A DNA stretch of 64,000 bases from a virus. Location of the stretch: positions 62,001 to 126,000 of the IMG/VR virus record IMGVR_UViG_3300042868_005134. The stretch is one strand, 5' to 3'. Positions 36,125-44,815 of this stretch are shown here, in pieces; position 1 is the stretch's first letter, and each line of letters begins with the position of its first letter. The notes under the pieces were generated by a model, which made no database searches, was not told the DNA's origin, and worked only from the letters and a program-made list of their open reading frames with translations. The position numbers and the translations under genes are program-made.

Positions 36125-37024
36125 ATGACAGGTAAAGCATATAAAGTTTTGAATCTAGAAACCATGAAGACCACACGTAAAGCCGCCACTGCCACAGTGA
36201 GCACACTGGAAATGGATAAAATCAACAAGGACCTCAGCAACGTCACCGACGAAGACATCATGGGCCGACTACGCGAACGGTTCAGCATCTTGGATGACAT
36301 GACCCGTGCTGTGAAAAAGGGTGATGTACGTGCCATGATTGTAACAGGCCCTCCGGGTGTGGGCAAGAGCTTTGGCGTGGAGAAAGTACTAGCCAAACAC
36401 GATGTGTTCGCCACAGTGGCACAGAACGAGAAGCTGAAGAAGTATGAAGTGGTCAAGGGCGCAATGAGTGCCATTGGCTTGTACAAGAAGCTCTACGAGT
36501 TTAGCGATAAGAAGTGTATCCTTGTATTCGATGACTGTGACAGCGTATTGTTAGACGACTTGAGTCTCAACATTCTCAAGGCCGCATTGGATTCAAGCAA
36601 GAAGCGTATGATCCATTGGAACACTGACAGTCGTTTGTTGCGTAGTGAAGGTGTGCCCAATCAGTTTGAGTTCAAGGGTGGTGCTATCTTTATTACCAAC
36701 ATCAAGTTTGAGCACGTTCGTAGCAAGAAGCTACAGGATCACTTGGCAGCACTAGAGAGCCGTTGCCATTACTTGGACCTTACCATTGATACGGATCGTG
36801 AGAAGCTGTTGCGTATCCGGCAGGTAGTCAGCGAGTGCGGCATGCTGGACGACTATGAGTTTAGCGACTTAGAGAAGGAAGTGCTCATTGACTTCATTGA
36901 TGAGAAGCAGGGCCGCTTGCGTGAGCTCAGCTTGCGCATGGTACTCAAGCTGGCAGACTTGAAGAAGAGTATGCCCGGCAACTGGCGTAGTGTAGCGGAT
37001 GTAACATGTATGCGTAGGGTCTAA
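36125..37024 (+). CDS. AAA+ ATPase (MoxR/CbbQ-like)
   Basis: 299 aa from ATG 36125 behind GGAGCGAA (36115-36122). Walker A GPPGVGKSFG, Walker B ILVFDDCDSVLLDD, sensor-type segment GGAIFITNIKF. The N-terminal region is phage-specific. AAA proteins of this size are common in T4-like and jumbo phages; substrate unknown. Largest early gene and last before the anti-SD RNA. Confidence 0.82.
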   Translation: MTGKAYKVLNLETMKTTRKAATATVSTLEMDKINKDLSNVTDEDIMGRLRERFSILDDMTRAVKKGDVRAMIVTGPPGVGKSFGVEKVLAKHDVFATVAQNEKLKKYEVVKGAMSAIGLYKKLYEFSDKKCILVFDDCDSVLLDDLSLNILKAALDSSKKRMIHWNTDSRLLRSEGVPNQFEFKGGAIFITNIKFEHVRSKKLQDHLAALESRCHYLDLTIDTDREKLLRIRQVVSECGMLDDYEFSDLEKEVLIDFIDEKQGRLRELSLRMVLKLADLKKSMPGNWRSVADVTCMRRV

Positions 37025-37190
37025 CCCTACATGTACAGTACAGCTAGCAGCCACTAAGAGCTGTATGCTGTACACTAACTGGCCAACGATTCGCTCCCGG
37101 TAACCAGTTCCTGGCCAGTGAGGCGCACTGGCAGACTAGTCCTGACATCATAATTCCGATTCGCTCCCGGTTGTGTCAGGACTTTTTTTT
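37025..37190 (+). ncRNA. Three-hairpin RNA with two anti-Shine-Dalgarno loops
   Basis: Hairpin 1: TGTACAG (37032-37038)/CTGTACA (37068-37074) plus ACAGCT/AGCTGT. Hairpin 2: ACTGGCCA (37078-37085)/TGGCCAGT (37112-37119). Hairpin 3: AGTCCTGACA (37138-37147)/TGTCAGGACT (37174-37183) with eight T, a terminator. Loops 2 and 3 carry the identical 14-mer CGATTCGCTCCCGG (37087-37100; 37157-37170). TTCGCTCC is the exact complement of GGAGCGAA found in at least eight gene leaders. Probably 3'-UTR derived, as no promoter is seen. Confidence 0.7.
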
Positions 37191-37443
37191 GAGTCGAGTG
37201 ATGACTCGGTCGGGAATATAAAAATAAAAACTATTCTCGAGGGGGTCGGGGCTTATAATATTATATGTAATACTGTAGTTATAAGCCCTTAGTGGTTGTA
37301 AATCACCACCCAGAAAGCATAAGTACTTCTTTTAAAATTTTCGTGACAGAGATTTTTTACCCTACAGGACCCATTTGGACTGTGCGAATTCATCGTGTGT
37401 GTTTCAAACCTCTACTGCGAAGCAGTGCGCTAGAGCGTAGCTA
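37191..37443. other. Intergenic region with hairpins
   Basis: Lies between convergent genes. CGAGT-gatg-ACTCG (37194-37208), a 10-bp perfect stem GGGCTTATAA/TTATAAGCCC (37250-37288), GTGGT/ACCAC (37293-37310) and ACTGC-gaa-GCAGT (about 37411-37425) follow one another. No ORF. They may be terminators for both directions or parts of another RNA. Confidence 0.5.
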
Positions 37444-37713
37444 CTAGCGTTGACAGTGCGTCAAACAAGCTGTTGTCTTGTTGAATTCAATCAAGGTCCA
37501 CGCTCCTGTAGTCAAGTTAACAGTCAACATCACAGTGGTGTTGTTCTGGGCATTATAGCCATGCCATTGTGGAGTTTCCTTGAATTCTTCTGTCATGGCC
37601 TCGAGCACGGTTGCGGTATCCTCACACATGACCCGTTTGCTCAATGTTCGTGGTTCAGCCCACGACACAGTCATACTCACAGTCAACACTACAACAGTCA
37701 ACAAGTTACGCAT
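37444..37713 (-). CDS. Small secreted protein, 89 aa
   Basis: Signal peptide MRNLLTVVVLTVSMTVSWA, then EPRTLSKRVMCEDTATVLEA and TTVMLTVNLTTGAWTLIEF. Two Cys in the mature part. Similar short secreted proteins occur in aquatic phages and bacteria; function unknown. A perfect late box TATAAATA lies 4 nt before the ATG. Confidence 0.74.
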   Translation of the reverse strand: MRNLLTVVVLTVSMTVSWAEPRTLSKRVMCEDTATVLEAMTEEFKETPQWHGYNAQNNTTVMLTVNLTTGAWTLIEFNKTTACLTHCQR

Positions 37714-37717
37714 ACAG

Positions 37718-37725
37718 TATTTATA
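37718..37725 (-). promoter_or_regulatory. Perfect T4 late promoter TATAAATA
   Basis: TATAAATA-CTGT-ATG on the minus strand; predicted +1 falls in the start codon, so leaderless or nearly so. Confidence 0.7.
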
Positions 37726-37836
37726 CGGTGGTTAGAACTATTTGAAATGTGTGTACTTAATCTTGGGAAATTTTGCTTCAAAATTTTTTGCGCTCCGCTG
37801 GGCGAGTCAGGCTTAACGCAATCCATCAATTGACCA

Positions 37837-37844
37837 ACTAAATA
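37837..37844 (+). promoter_or_regulatory. Late-type box ACTAAATA, 5 nt before ATG
   Basis: ACTAAATA-AAATC-ATG (37850). A sigma70-like TTGACC-17-TATAAT (37830-37858) overlaps the same start codon. Confidence 0.45.
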
Positions 37845-37849
37845 AAATC

Positions 37850-38485
37850 ATGTATAATACACCAGCAAAATATATCTTCTTAGCAGGTGCTCCCGGCAGT
37901 AAATGGAGCAGTGTGGCCAAATATCTTTACAATAGTCCGGATATAGACACCACGGATCAAAATAGTTCCAGGGTATTTTATCATTCAGCTTGGGGCGCAC
38001 CTGAAGCTATGCACATGGGCGCCTACTTTGATCCGGGCATGGAATCCAATTTGCCCCAAGATTTGGATCAATACAGCCGACAAGAGCTGGAAGCAATATT
38101 TGATCGAGAATTCACGGGCACGGGTCTTCGCATTATTAAAAGCCATATCTTTAGCAATCACATTGATTTTATCAAGAGCACTTGGCCTGAATGTGCCATA
38201 GTGTTAGTCTATCGCAACGACTTCGACTGTCTATCATGGTGGATAGGTTGTGGACATTTCAATATTACCTATCCCTTGTACCATGAATATTATAAAGACT
38301 TGCCCACCATGACTGTTAAAATAGCAGAGCAAAATGTGGGTATTTTAGCAGCCATTGAAAAATATCAGCCTGGCAATCTCAAGGACAATTTGGAACTGTG
38401 CGGTATATTAAACATAGCAGTGCCCGTACTCAAAGACACCTACCAAGATTATGCCGAGTCAGATGTACATGTTAGGGTAATCTAA
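37850..38485 (+). CDS. Sulfotransferase-like P-loop protein
   Basis: 211 aa. YIFLAGAPGSKWSSVAKYL is the PAPS 5'-phosphosulfate loop, and RIIKSHIFSNHIDFI followed by PECAIVLVYRNDFDCLSWW is the 3'-phosphate binding region of sulfotransferases. Would transfer sulfate from PAPS to a glycan or small molecule, but the acceptor is unknown. Followed directly by a DUF2061 gene. Confidence 0.72.
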   Translation: MYNTPAKYIFLAGAPGSKWSSVAKYLYNSPDIDTTDQNSSRVFYHSAWGAPEAMHMGAYFDPGMESNLPQDLDQYSRQELEAIFDREFTGTGLRIIKSHIFSNHIDFIKSTWPECAIVLVYRNDFDCLSWWIGCGHFNITYPLYHEYYKDLPTMTVKIAEQNVGILAAIEKYQPGNLKDNLELCGILNIAVPVLKDTYQDYAESDVHVRVI

Positions 38486-38686
38486 TTGGAAAGTAAATTA
38501 AGATCTGTGGCTAAAACTGTCAGTTGGCGCATTACAGGCAGTTTTAGCACGTTTGTGATATCCTATTTGATCCTGGGAGACTTTTCCATAGCAGGATCCA
38601 TTGCCCTAATTCAAATAACAGCCAACACTTTGCTGTACTATCTACATGAAAGATTGTGGGACAATATCAAGTGGCAACGTCACTGA
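38486..38686 (+). CDS. DUF2061 membrane protein
   Basis: 66 aa, TTG start right after the upstream stop. SKLRSVAKTVSWRITGSFST, two membrane helices and YYLHERLWDNIKW are the complete family signature. In bacteria the family is often linked to sulfate-assimilation genes, which fits the adjacent sulfotransferase-like gene. Function unknown. Confidence 0.82.
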   Translation: MESKLRSVAKTVSWRITGSFSTFVISYLILGDFSIAGSIALIQITANTLLYYLHERLWDNIKWQRH

Positions 38687-39333
38687 ATAGCCAAACAATG
38701 AGTGGTTAGAGTCTGTACACTCTCCACAGTGATTTCCACATTGAACACTATAAACCAACTGGCAAAGCCCGTGGTAAACAGAGTGTGTTCCAAACAGGTA
38801 TCCATAAAGTAAACTCTGCCCGGTTCAAATGTTATCAATTTGCCATCAAGTATAAAATACATATTGGGAGGGTTACAGTTTTTCAAGGGCACAAACAATC
38901 TAAAACTGCGAATATTCATGCCGCGGTTATCTCTGTGTACTGGAAAGAAGGCACCTTGCTCCATGCGTATAACATGACTGCGCACTATCCAAGGAGTCAT
39001 GGGACCCATCCACGGTTGGGCAAATTCAAATACAGGTGTGGGTGTTTTGATGTCTAGCTCGTTTACCCTGATGCCAGTTTCCCTAGTATATTCCATGAGA
39101 CTGTCCAAGTCAGGCCTGCCACTGAACCCGCCATCCAAACTGGTTATGCTCAGTCCGTATCTAGCAATGGGTTTGCGTGGATTATACTGTTTCCAATCGT
39201 TTCTAAAAGGTTCAATTTCCCTAAGAAAGTCTTCGGGACTTTTAGCCATATTCAGTTGATATAATTTGCCAAATCTAGTTAGGCTGCTGTACAGCAATGT
39301 GGCAGGGTTGTATGAGTCAGGTAATTGTTGCAT
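38680..39333 (-). CDS. Fe(II)/2-oxoglutarate-dependent oxygenase-like protein
   Basis: 217 aa from ATG 39333. FFPVHRDNRGMNIRSFRLFV gives the HxD iron ligands and the following strand; EHTLFTTGF holds the distal His, and FEPGRVYFMDT precedes it. Resembles aspartyl/asparaginyl hydroxylase-type enzymes of T4-like phages. Substrate unknown. Late-type GTTAAATA lies 4 nt before the ATG. Confidence 0.72.
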   Translation of the reverse strand: MQQLPDSYNPATLLYSSLTRFGKLYQLNMAKSPEDFLREIEPFRNDWKQYNPRKPIARYGLSITSLDGGFSGRPDLDSLMEYTRETGIRVNELDIKTPTPVFEFAQPWMGPMTPWIVRSHVIRMEQGAFFPVHRDNRGMNIRSFRLFVPLKNCNPPNMYFILDGKLITFEPGRVYFMDTCLEHTLFTTGFASWFIVFNVEITVESVQTLTTHCLAIQ

Positions 39334-39359
39334 TTTATATTTAACAATGGACACAAGCT

Positions 39360-39367
39360 GATAAATA
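39360..39367 (+). promoter_or_regulatory. T4-type late promoter GATAAATA
   Basis: GATAAATA followed 29 nt later by the GTG start at 39397 with AAAAAGGTGC between: a leadered late gene. Confidence 0.6.
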
Positions 39368-39396
39368 TTTCACAACGTTTAAAAAGGTGCAGTGCC

Positions 39397-40215
39397 GTGG
39401 ATAGACAACTAATCAAACAAACAATGGCCAATGTCATACATCTCACGCCAGCAAGGCAAGCAGAAATATGCTACCGAGTGGTCATATCAGATAGGGACAA
39501 CGAACATATTTCAGTGGTACTAACGCCCAGCTTGGACAACTTTACGTGGACCAGGATTGGAGAGAAAAATCGAGATAGTCTCTACGAAAGCATGGTATTT
39601 CATACTGGATTAGCCTTGGGCAATCTAACAGAGTGGCTGGATCAGTCTGCTGTCAGTTACACAGTGAGTCGCAGTTTTCCGCCAAAACCAGTTGCTGGTC
39701 AGCATAATGCTCGACAAATATTAAGAAACAACATGGATTATATTGCCTATGAAACAGGCACGTGGATAGAACTACAACGTATCAAGCAACAAGGCGTATT
39801 TAAAAATTATCAGTATGACAGTGCTAAATGTCATAGAGATTTGACATTTGTACTTGCAGCAATTTGTCAAGATCTTGAATTTATGAGCAATGAGCATGTT
39901 CGTGCTGTGCTCATGGAATACTTTGATAGAACTGGACATGTTCTAGTTAGACAAAGTGTTGAACTTGCTGCCTATCAATTTGTTAGAAATCTAGTCAGTG
40001 AGATCATGGATCAAACACTGACTAGTCAACGCTATCAAGCACACACTGACTGCCAGCTAAGTGGTCCAGCTGCAGAGCCCGGTACAGTCGAATGGGTTGA
40101 CATTTTACTTGACACTGTGATCACTGTGCTGGGTCAAGGTCTTGATCATATGCCACCCTTGGTAAACAGTGTGCCCAGACAACAAGATCGTATAGAGGTA
40201 ATTGTAAATGCTTAA
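39397..40215 (+). CDS. Hypothetical protein, 272 aa
   Basis: GTG 39397 chosen because AAAAAGG lies just upstream; an ORF to 39325 would include the late promoter. Alpha/beta N-terminus (ICYRVVISDRDNEHISVVLT) and long helical C-terminal half (CHRDLTFVLAAICQDLEFMS). Style fits a virion component but no family is recognised. Confidence 0.7.
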   Translation: MDRQLIKQTMANVIHLTPARQAEICYRVVISDRDNEHISVVLTPSLDNFTWTRIGEKNRDSLYESMVFHTGLALGNLTEWLDQSAVSYTVSRSFPPKPVAGQHNARQILRNNMDYIAYETGTWIELQRIKQQGVFKNYQYDSAKCHRDLTFVLAAICQDLEFMSNEHVRAVLMEYFDRTGHVLVRQSVELAAYQFVRNLVSEIMDQTLTSQRYQAHTDCQLSGPAAEPGTVEWVDILLDTVITVLGQGLDHMPPLVNSVPRQQDRIEVIVNA

Positions 40216-40783
40216 TTTAGAAAAATGGCAAACTTTTAGCCACACTCATCGCACGTTCAATTTTGAAGAAAGATTAGACAGCCATTTGGTACAAGAGCTA
40301 AAAAACTTAACCGTGCCCGTGGCCAATCAGTTTCACGAAATTGTATTCATCGAGGACAAACAGACCATACAAGCTATCTATGATTTAAGCAGTCTTCCTG
40401 CCAATGATCAATTCAAGTTTAAAAACTTTGAAAGTAGAAAGAACAGTCAGCTATTGGCACCGTTGTTAATCATGGCTATACCCCAAGACTACAATCATAC
40501 CAGCATGTCGCTTGTGGGAGAACTTTATAGTCGCTTGGCCCATAGAGCTATCAAGCAAGGTTGTCAAACAGGGTTCTGTATCTGTTACGAAAAGAATCCA
40601 GCAGAAGTACTATTACATCAAGAAAAGTATACCGCGGCCCGTAGACAATTGGAGCAGATTCCTTTTCTTGCTATAGGACATCATGATAGTAGTGTACCAT
40701 TCAACTTTCAACGCAGAGATGTTAACAAGCTGATTGGCAGCTACGAAAAACTATCAGCAGACAGATATATCACTGTAACGTAA
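40208..40783 (+). CDS. Nitroreductase-like protein
   Basis: 191 aa. SHTHRTFNFEERLDSHLVQE resembles the SxRxF start of FMN nitroreductases; the middle QGCQTGFCICYEKNPAEVL and PFLAIGHHD match the flavin-site order. Probably FMN-dependent redox enzyme. Overlaps the upstream gene by 8 bp. Substrate unknown. Confidence 0.6.
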   Translation: MLNLEKWQTFSHTHRTFNFEERLDSHLVQELKNLTVPVANQFHEIVFIEDKQTIQAIYDLSSLPANDQFKFKNFESRKNSQLLAPLLIMAIPQDYNHTSMSLVGELYSRLAHRAIKQGCQTGFCICYEKNPAEVLLHQEKYTAARRQLEQIPFLAIGHHDSSVPFNFQRRDVNKLIGSYEKLSADRYITVT

Positions 40784-40809
40784 ATGTAACATGTTTTTTC
40801 CCTAGTAGA

Positions 40810-40817
40810 GATAAGTA
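40810..40817 (+). promoter_or_regulatory. Late-type box GATAAGTA
   Basis: GATAAGTA 23 nt before ATG 40841 with AGGAAA between. Same variant as the box before gp16. Confidence 0.45.
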
Positions 40818-40840
40818 CGTGTATAACTTCAGGAAATCCC

Positions 40841-41296
40841 ATGCTGCACGTAATTACTACTCTCAACGACCCTTTACTAGAACTCATCAAGGACGACCCG
40901 GTTCGTCCTGAGATCCCCATTGCTGCTAGAGTCTGTGAGGATGCGGCTGAAGTGTTTGTGTTAATTCGAGATGGTGTGCCAGCTGCCGTTACCTGTGTGA
41001 GATACACTCATGATGTTCCAGGCAGTGTGTCGGAATTGGATAACAGTCAATTGGCCCAAGTGGCAGTTTTCTATACTATTTGGAGTTATCGACCGGGTGC
41101 TGGCCGCGAGCTTATTACTCAAGCACAGGCGCATATACAAACAGCCAAATCAGAAATCACTCGTTTTGTCACATTGAGTCCAAAGACTGATATGGCCCGC
41201 ATATTTCATCATAAAAACGGTGCTAGAACTCTTAGGGAAAATCTCGACACTGTTAACTACGAATATCCAGCTGGCGCAACCCTTCGAGCTGTTTAG
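40841..41296 (+). CDS. GNAT-like acetyltransferase
   Basis: 151 aa. VAVFYTIWSYRPGAGRELIT has the R/Q-x-x-G-x-G/A acetyl-CoA loop (RPGAGREL), and RFVTLSPKTDMARIFHHKNG matches the C-terminal beta-alpha of GNAT proteins. Convergent with helicase gp41 (4-bp overlap). Target unknown. Confidence 0.68.
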   Translation: MLHVITTLNDPLLELIKDDPVRPEIPIAARVCEDAAEVFVLIRDGVPAAVTCVRYTHDVPGSVSELDNSQLAQVAVFYTIWSYRPGAGRELITQAQAHIQTAKSEITRFVTLSPKTDMARIFHHKNGARTLRENLDTVNYEYPAGATLRAV

Positions 41297-42774
41297 ACAT
41301 CTTGGGGCAAGTTGTTCAACAGCTGACGCAGTTTGGTGCTTTCCACCTTGGCGGCACTGGGTTTGACAATCATGCCTTCTGTAGGGTCACTGCGGCCCGC
41401 GTTGGGACTAGGGTTAAAAGGATCAAATCCTTCTTTAGGCTGACCTTTTTGGAATTCACTCACGGTGCTGTTACGTTTGATATCAGTGAGAATCTGACTG
41501 CTACGTGTGGTAGACTGCGCCGAGTCTTCACTTTGTTCTTCACTGTTAGTAATGCGCAATGTGTCCACATCAAAGTTTAAATCAATTTTCTGTCCCACAC
41601 CACTGCTACTACGTGTCTTCATTAACTGGATTTGATATTTGCCGCGATCACGCATAGCTCTCGATGTAAAGATACCGAACACGTTATCCGCAGTCTGAAT
41701 CTTGCTTAAGCCACCACTAATGTGACTGTGGTCAAATTCAATTTCTTCTACCGCACCACGATTCAACTGTGCCGCAGTGACAAACACACAGTTCTTTTCC
41801 ACTGCTAGGTTACGTAGTTCTTCACTGACATACTTGTCTTTAACAAACAAGTTTTCAGCACTAATCTTCTTGCTCAAGGGCATTAACAAGTCCATATAGT
41901 CCACCAATAGTACATCGCATTTATGTCCCATTTTGACTTCATACTCTTTCAAATAGGCACGTACATCATTGGCTGTTTTGCCGCTCGGCATATATTTGAC
42001 CTGTAGGTGTCCACTCTTTTTGCCAATAACTCTAACCTTCATTTCAACGTCGTCTATTTGACGAAAGATTTCTCTAGTGGGGATTCCTGTTATCATACTG
42101 TCCACACGCATACTCACAAGCTCTTCACTGAGTTCCAGTGTGAGATAAATTACATTAAGCCCGGCGAGTGCGTAATTTACACCAAGGTTGGCCAAAAACA
42201 AACTCTTACCTGCTCCGCTACCGCCAGCAAAGATGTTGAGTTCTCCGCGATTAAACCCACCAAAGAGTTTCTGATCTACTGCTTCCCAGCCTGTACTAAT
42301 CTGTCCATTCTTGTCCTTGATACGCATCAATCTAGCACGGGGATCTAGAAAGTAATCTGTACCCATGTCCTTCTGTAGGCCAATTTGTACTGCTCGTTTG
42401 ATAAGTTCTTCAACTGGGCCGTATTCGCCTTTCTCCAGCAAGTCGGCACTTTCAAGAATGGCTTTCTCCAGACCTTTATGTTTGATAAAGGTTTCAAAAT
42501 CGGCAAGTAGCCAATCAAAGTGTGCTTCTTGAAGACCGTCAGGTATCTTGAACTCCTGTTGTGTGGCGGCGTTAACAATGTCCACTGTGGGAATAATGTT
42601 ATGGTCATCCACGTAGTCTTTTAGGAATTTTGCCACGCCTTGTAGTTTTCTATCAAACAGAGTGCTATCCCAAATGCCTTGGCAGCGAACAAATGTTTCA
42701 GCATCTGCCAGCATCATTTCTAAATATAATTTCTGGATGTCGTATCCGTAATCTGCGTTTTGTCTTGTTGTCAT
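41293..42774 (-). CDS. gp41: Replicative DNA helicase gp41 (DnaB-like)
   Basis: 493 aa RecA-type hexameric helicase. Walker A FAGGSGAGKSLFLANLG, Walker B CDVLLVDYMDL, and the H3 region VTAAQLNRGAVEE. Moves 5'-3' on the lagging strand with primase gp61, whose gene lies upstream with one gene between. C-terminal ~80 residues are disordered. Confidence 0.93.
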   Translation of the reverse strand: MTTRQNADYGYDIQKLYLEMMLADAETFVRCQGIWDSTLFDRKLQGVAKFLKDYVDDHNIIPTVDIVNAATQQEFKIPDGLQEAHFDWLLADFETFIKHKGLEKAILESADLLEKGEYGPVEELIKRAVQIGLQKDMGTDYFLDPRARLMRIKDKNGQISTGWEAVDQKLFGGFNRGELNIFAGGSGAGKSLFLANLGVNYALAGLNVIYLTLELSEELVSMRVDSMITGIPTREIFRQIDDVEMKVRVIGKKSGHLQVKYMPSGKTANDVRAYLKEYEVKMGHKCDVLLVDYMDLLMPLSKKISAENLFVKDKYVSEELRNLAVEKNCVFVTAAQLNRGAVEEIEFDHSHISGGLSKIQTADNVFGIFTSRAMRDRGKYQIQLMKTRSSSGVGQKIDLNFDVDTLRITNSEEQSEDSAQSTTRSSQILTDIKRNSTVSEFQKGQPKEGFDPFNPSPNAGRSDPTEGMIVKPSAAKVESTKLRQLLNNLPQDV

Positions 42775-42792
42775 TTATATATTATACACTCT

Positions 42793-43743
42793 TTAAATTT
42801 TAATAGCAATATGTTTGACTGGTGCCCAGTCTTTTGTTATTCGTTGTTGAGTATGATACAGTACAGCACCCATACTACTACTTGGATCTCCAGGATTAGG
42901 CAAACTCCAAATATATTTAAATTCGGGTTCTACAAAGCGTTTGTTAGCATCACTGTTCATGGCACACCCGCCCATATAAACGAGGCAATCGGCATTGGTT
43001 AATGTTTTAGCCCTATACATAACTTTGTAAATTTCCAGTTCAAATCGTTCCTGTACCGCGGCCGCAATATCGCATTGTTCTTGAATACGTATAGGTTCCG
43101 GACTCCAATTCAATACTCCTCGGTGAAAATTATAGTCTAACACCACCGGTCCTGATTTAAAATATAAACTCAGATCATTTCGAAATCTTTTAGGATCACC
43201 TTGTTTTGCCATCTGCTGTAATAGGTATTCGTCACGTATAGGTTCAAGACCCAGCATTTTTGTAAAGGCACTATAGAACAGACCCAAACTATGTGGATAT
43301 CTCGCACTCCATACTTTTTTCATTTTGCCGTGACGTGCTTCCCAGATTGTAGCACATTCGAATTCTCCTATAGCATCTAGTACCACAACAGCACAGTGAT
43401 TAAAGGGACTAGTATAATATCCAGCGGCAGCATGACTAGCATGATGCGGAGTATACGTAACTGGTATATTTCCCAAACCCCATTTTTTAAGATGACGACT
43501 GGGCAGATTGTCTAATCTAAATGCTGTACTATATTGTTTAGCATATATTTGTCTAGCTTTCTTGACCCAGGGATTTTCATACCAGAAAATACGATCTGGT
43601 TCCCAACCGGTGAACATAGCGTCACTTATTAGTTTGTGTGGATTATCACGAGTCTTATCAACGCTATTATCTATCAGTTGATCGTTGTGAAACACAGCAA
43701 GACTACTGCCGTGATTAAGAGCGTTTATGCCCCACTGTATCAT
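42793..43743 (-). CDS. Carbamoyltransferase-like (NodU/CmcH N-terminal domain)
   Basis: 316 aa. WGINALNHGSSLAVFHNDQ, TPHHASHAAAGYYTSPF and VVVLDAIGEFECATIWE are the HSP70-like ATPase/Kae1-like motifs of NodU. GGCAMNSDANKRF starts the usual second half, but the C-terminal ~200 residues of full-size enzymes are missing. Located between primase and helicase genes. May carbamoylate a nucleotide or glycan, or have a replication role; unknown. Confidence 0.8.
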   Translation of the reverse strand: MIQWGINALNHGSSLAVFHNDQLIDNSVDKTRDNPHKLISDAMFTGWEPDRIFWYENPWVKKARQIYAKQYSTAFRLDNLPSRHLKKWGLGNIPVTYTPHHASHAAAGYYTSPFNHCAVVVLDAIGEFECATIWEARHGKMKKVWSARYPHSLGLFYSAFTKMLGLEPIRDEYLLQQMAKQGDPKRFRNDLSLYFKSGPVVLDYNFHRGVLNWSPEPIRIQEQCDIAAAVQERFELEIYKVMYRAKTLTNADCLVYMGGCAMNSDANKRFVEPEFKYIWSLPNPGDPSSSMGAVLYHTQQRITKDWAPVKHIAIKI

Positions 43744-43841
43744 TTGTAAATATACGGATCTTTTTTCCGTAGTTCCTTGCGGCGTTTACGTAATTCAAAA
43801 TAATCTTTTATATTATAGTATATATTTTTTAGCCAAGCCAT
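43740..43841 (-). CDS. 33-aa basic peptide between primase and NodU genes
   Basis: MAWLKNIYYNIKDYFELRKR followed by RKELRKKDPYIYK. The start overlaps the primase stop by 13 bp and the stop overlaps the NodU start (ATGA). The tight coupling and charged amphipathic sequence support a real gene. It is too short for routine annotation. Confidence 0.68.
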   Translation of the reverse strand: MAWLKNIYYNIKDYFELRKRRKELRKKDPYIYK

Positions 43842-44806
43842 TTTTTCATCCTTAGTTGTATTTTTAAAGGCATAGATTCTTTACTACTTGCTATGCTCCA
43901 CAGAGTATATAGCTTTCCGTAAAGTCTCACAGAATCATTCACATCTTTAACACCTTCGGGCCAATCAGGCATGCTAACACTCCATCCCAATTCAATCGCC
44001 TGTTCTGCCATTTTTAATCCTGCCTGATCTCTGTCCGGTACAACTACTATTTCTCGCTGTAGTTGATTTAATAGTGCTATTTGTTGCGGGCCCACTTCGT
44101 TACTCATTACAGCACAACCATCCACACAGATAGCATCTAGCGGTCCTTCTGTTACTATAGTAAATTTACGAGCATAGTCTTGTCGGTCTAAATTAAACAC
44201 ATAACCAGGTTGCTGTTCACTAATGTATTTGACTTTACTATCTCGTATCGATCTGGAGGTATAACCCACAAGTCTACCTTGGTAATAAAATGGCACAATT
44301 AATCTGTTTTGAAACCCATCTTCATCAGTCCAGTGCCACGGGTAATCGTCTACAGTAAAACCTCGTGAATACATATATTCTAAAACGGGTCGTAGTTCTT
44401 CTGGATCACTATCTAACCAAGACAGTATGGGCTTTGAGCCCAAGGGCATTGCTTTATCTATAAAAGTAGGAATGACGTTAACTGTTCCCTTATAAGCAGG
44501 ATCTTCGTTTAGTCTTAGTGCTTCTAAACTACATTTTGTAATTAAATCATCTGCCACATTGAGCCACTGTAACAGTCTTTTAAATTTAATTGAAATCTTT
44601 CTACCAGGTTGCCAACTTGCTTTGAAACCGCAATTAAAACAATGATAGCTTACGCCTTCAGTTATCATTATGCCGCCTCGACCCCTAGTATCGAAGCTAG
44701 ATCCATTGTGATGACAGCAGATAGCATTAAAGCTAATCCACCCGCTGGGGGTTGCTTTTCTCTTGGGAGGTAGGTAAGATGTTACTGTGTCTATGATAAG
44801 GCTCAT
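43829..44806 (-). CDS. gp61: DNA primase gp61
   Basis: 325 aa. N-terminal zinc site (ICCHHNG...YHCFNCGF), then a TOPRIM domain with TEGPLDAICVDG (Glu) and VVVPDRDQAGLKMAEQAI (DxD). Makes RNA primers for lagging-strand synthesis together with gp41. Confidence 0.92.
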   Translation of the reverse strand: MSLIIDTVTSYLPPKRKATPSGWISFNAICCHHNGSSFDTRGRGGIMITEGVSYHCFNCGFKASWQPGRKISIKFKRLLQWLNVADDLITKCSLEALRLNEDPAYKGTVNVIPTFIDKAMPLGSKPILSWLDSDPEELRPVLEYMYSRGFTVDDYPWHWTDEDGFQNRLIVPFYYQGRLVGYTSRSIRDSKVKYISEQQPGYVFNLDRQDYARKFTIVTEGPLDAICVDGCAVMSNEVGPQQIALLNQLQREIVVVPDRDQAGLKMAEQAIELGWSVSMPDWPEGVKDVNDSVRLYGKLYTLWSIASSKESMPLKIQLRMKKWLG

Positions 44807-44815
44807 AGACTAATT

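Noticed and set aside
37830-37858. Sigma70 promoter TTGACC-17-TATAAT as the promoter of the sulfotransferase gene
   Set aside because: The -10 lies 3 nt after the A of the ATG (codons ATG TAT AAT), so a transcript would lack the start codon; the late-type box is a better fit.
39325-40215. Longer start (39325) for the 272-aa protein
   Set aside because: Would place the GATAAATA late promoter and SD inside the coding region.
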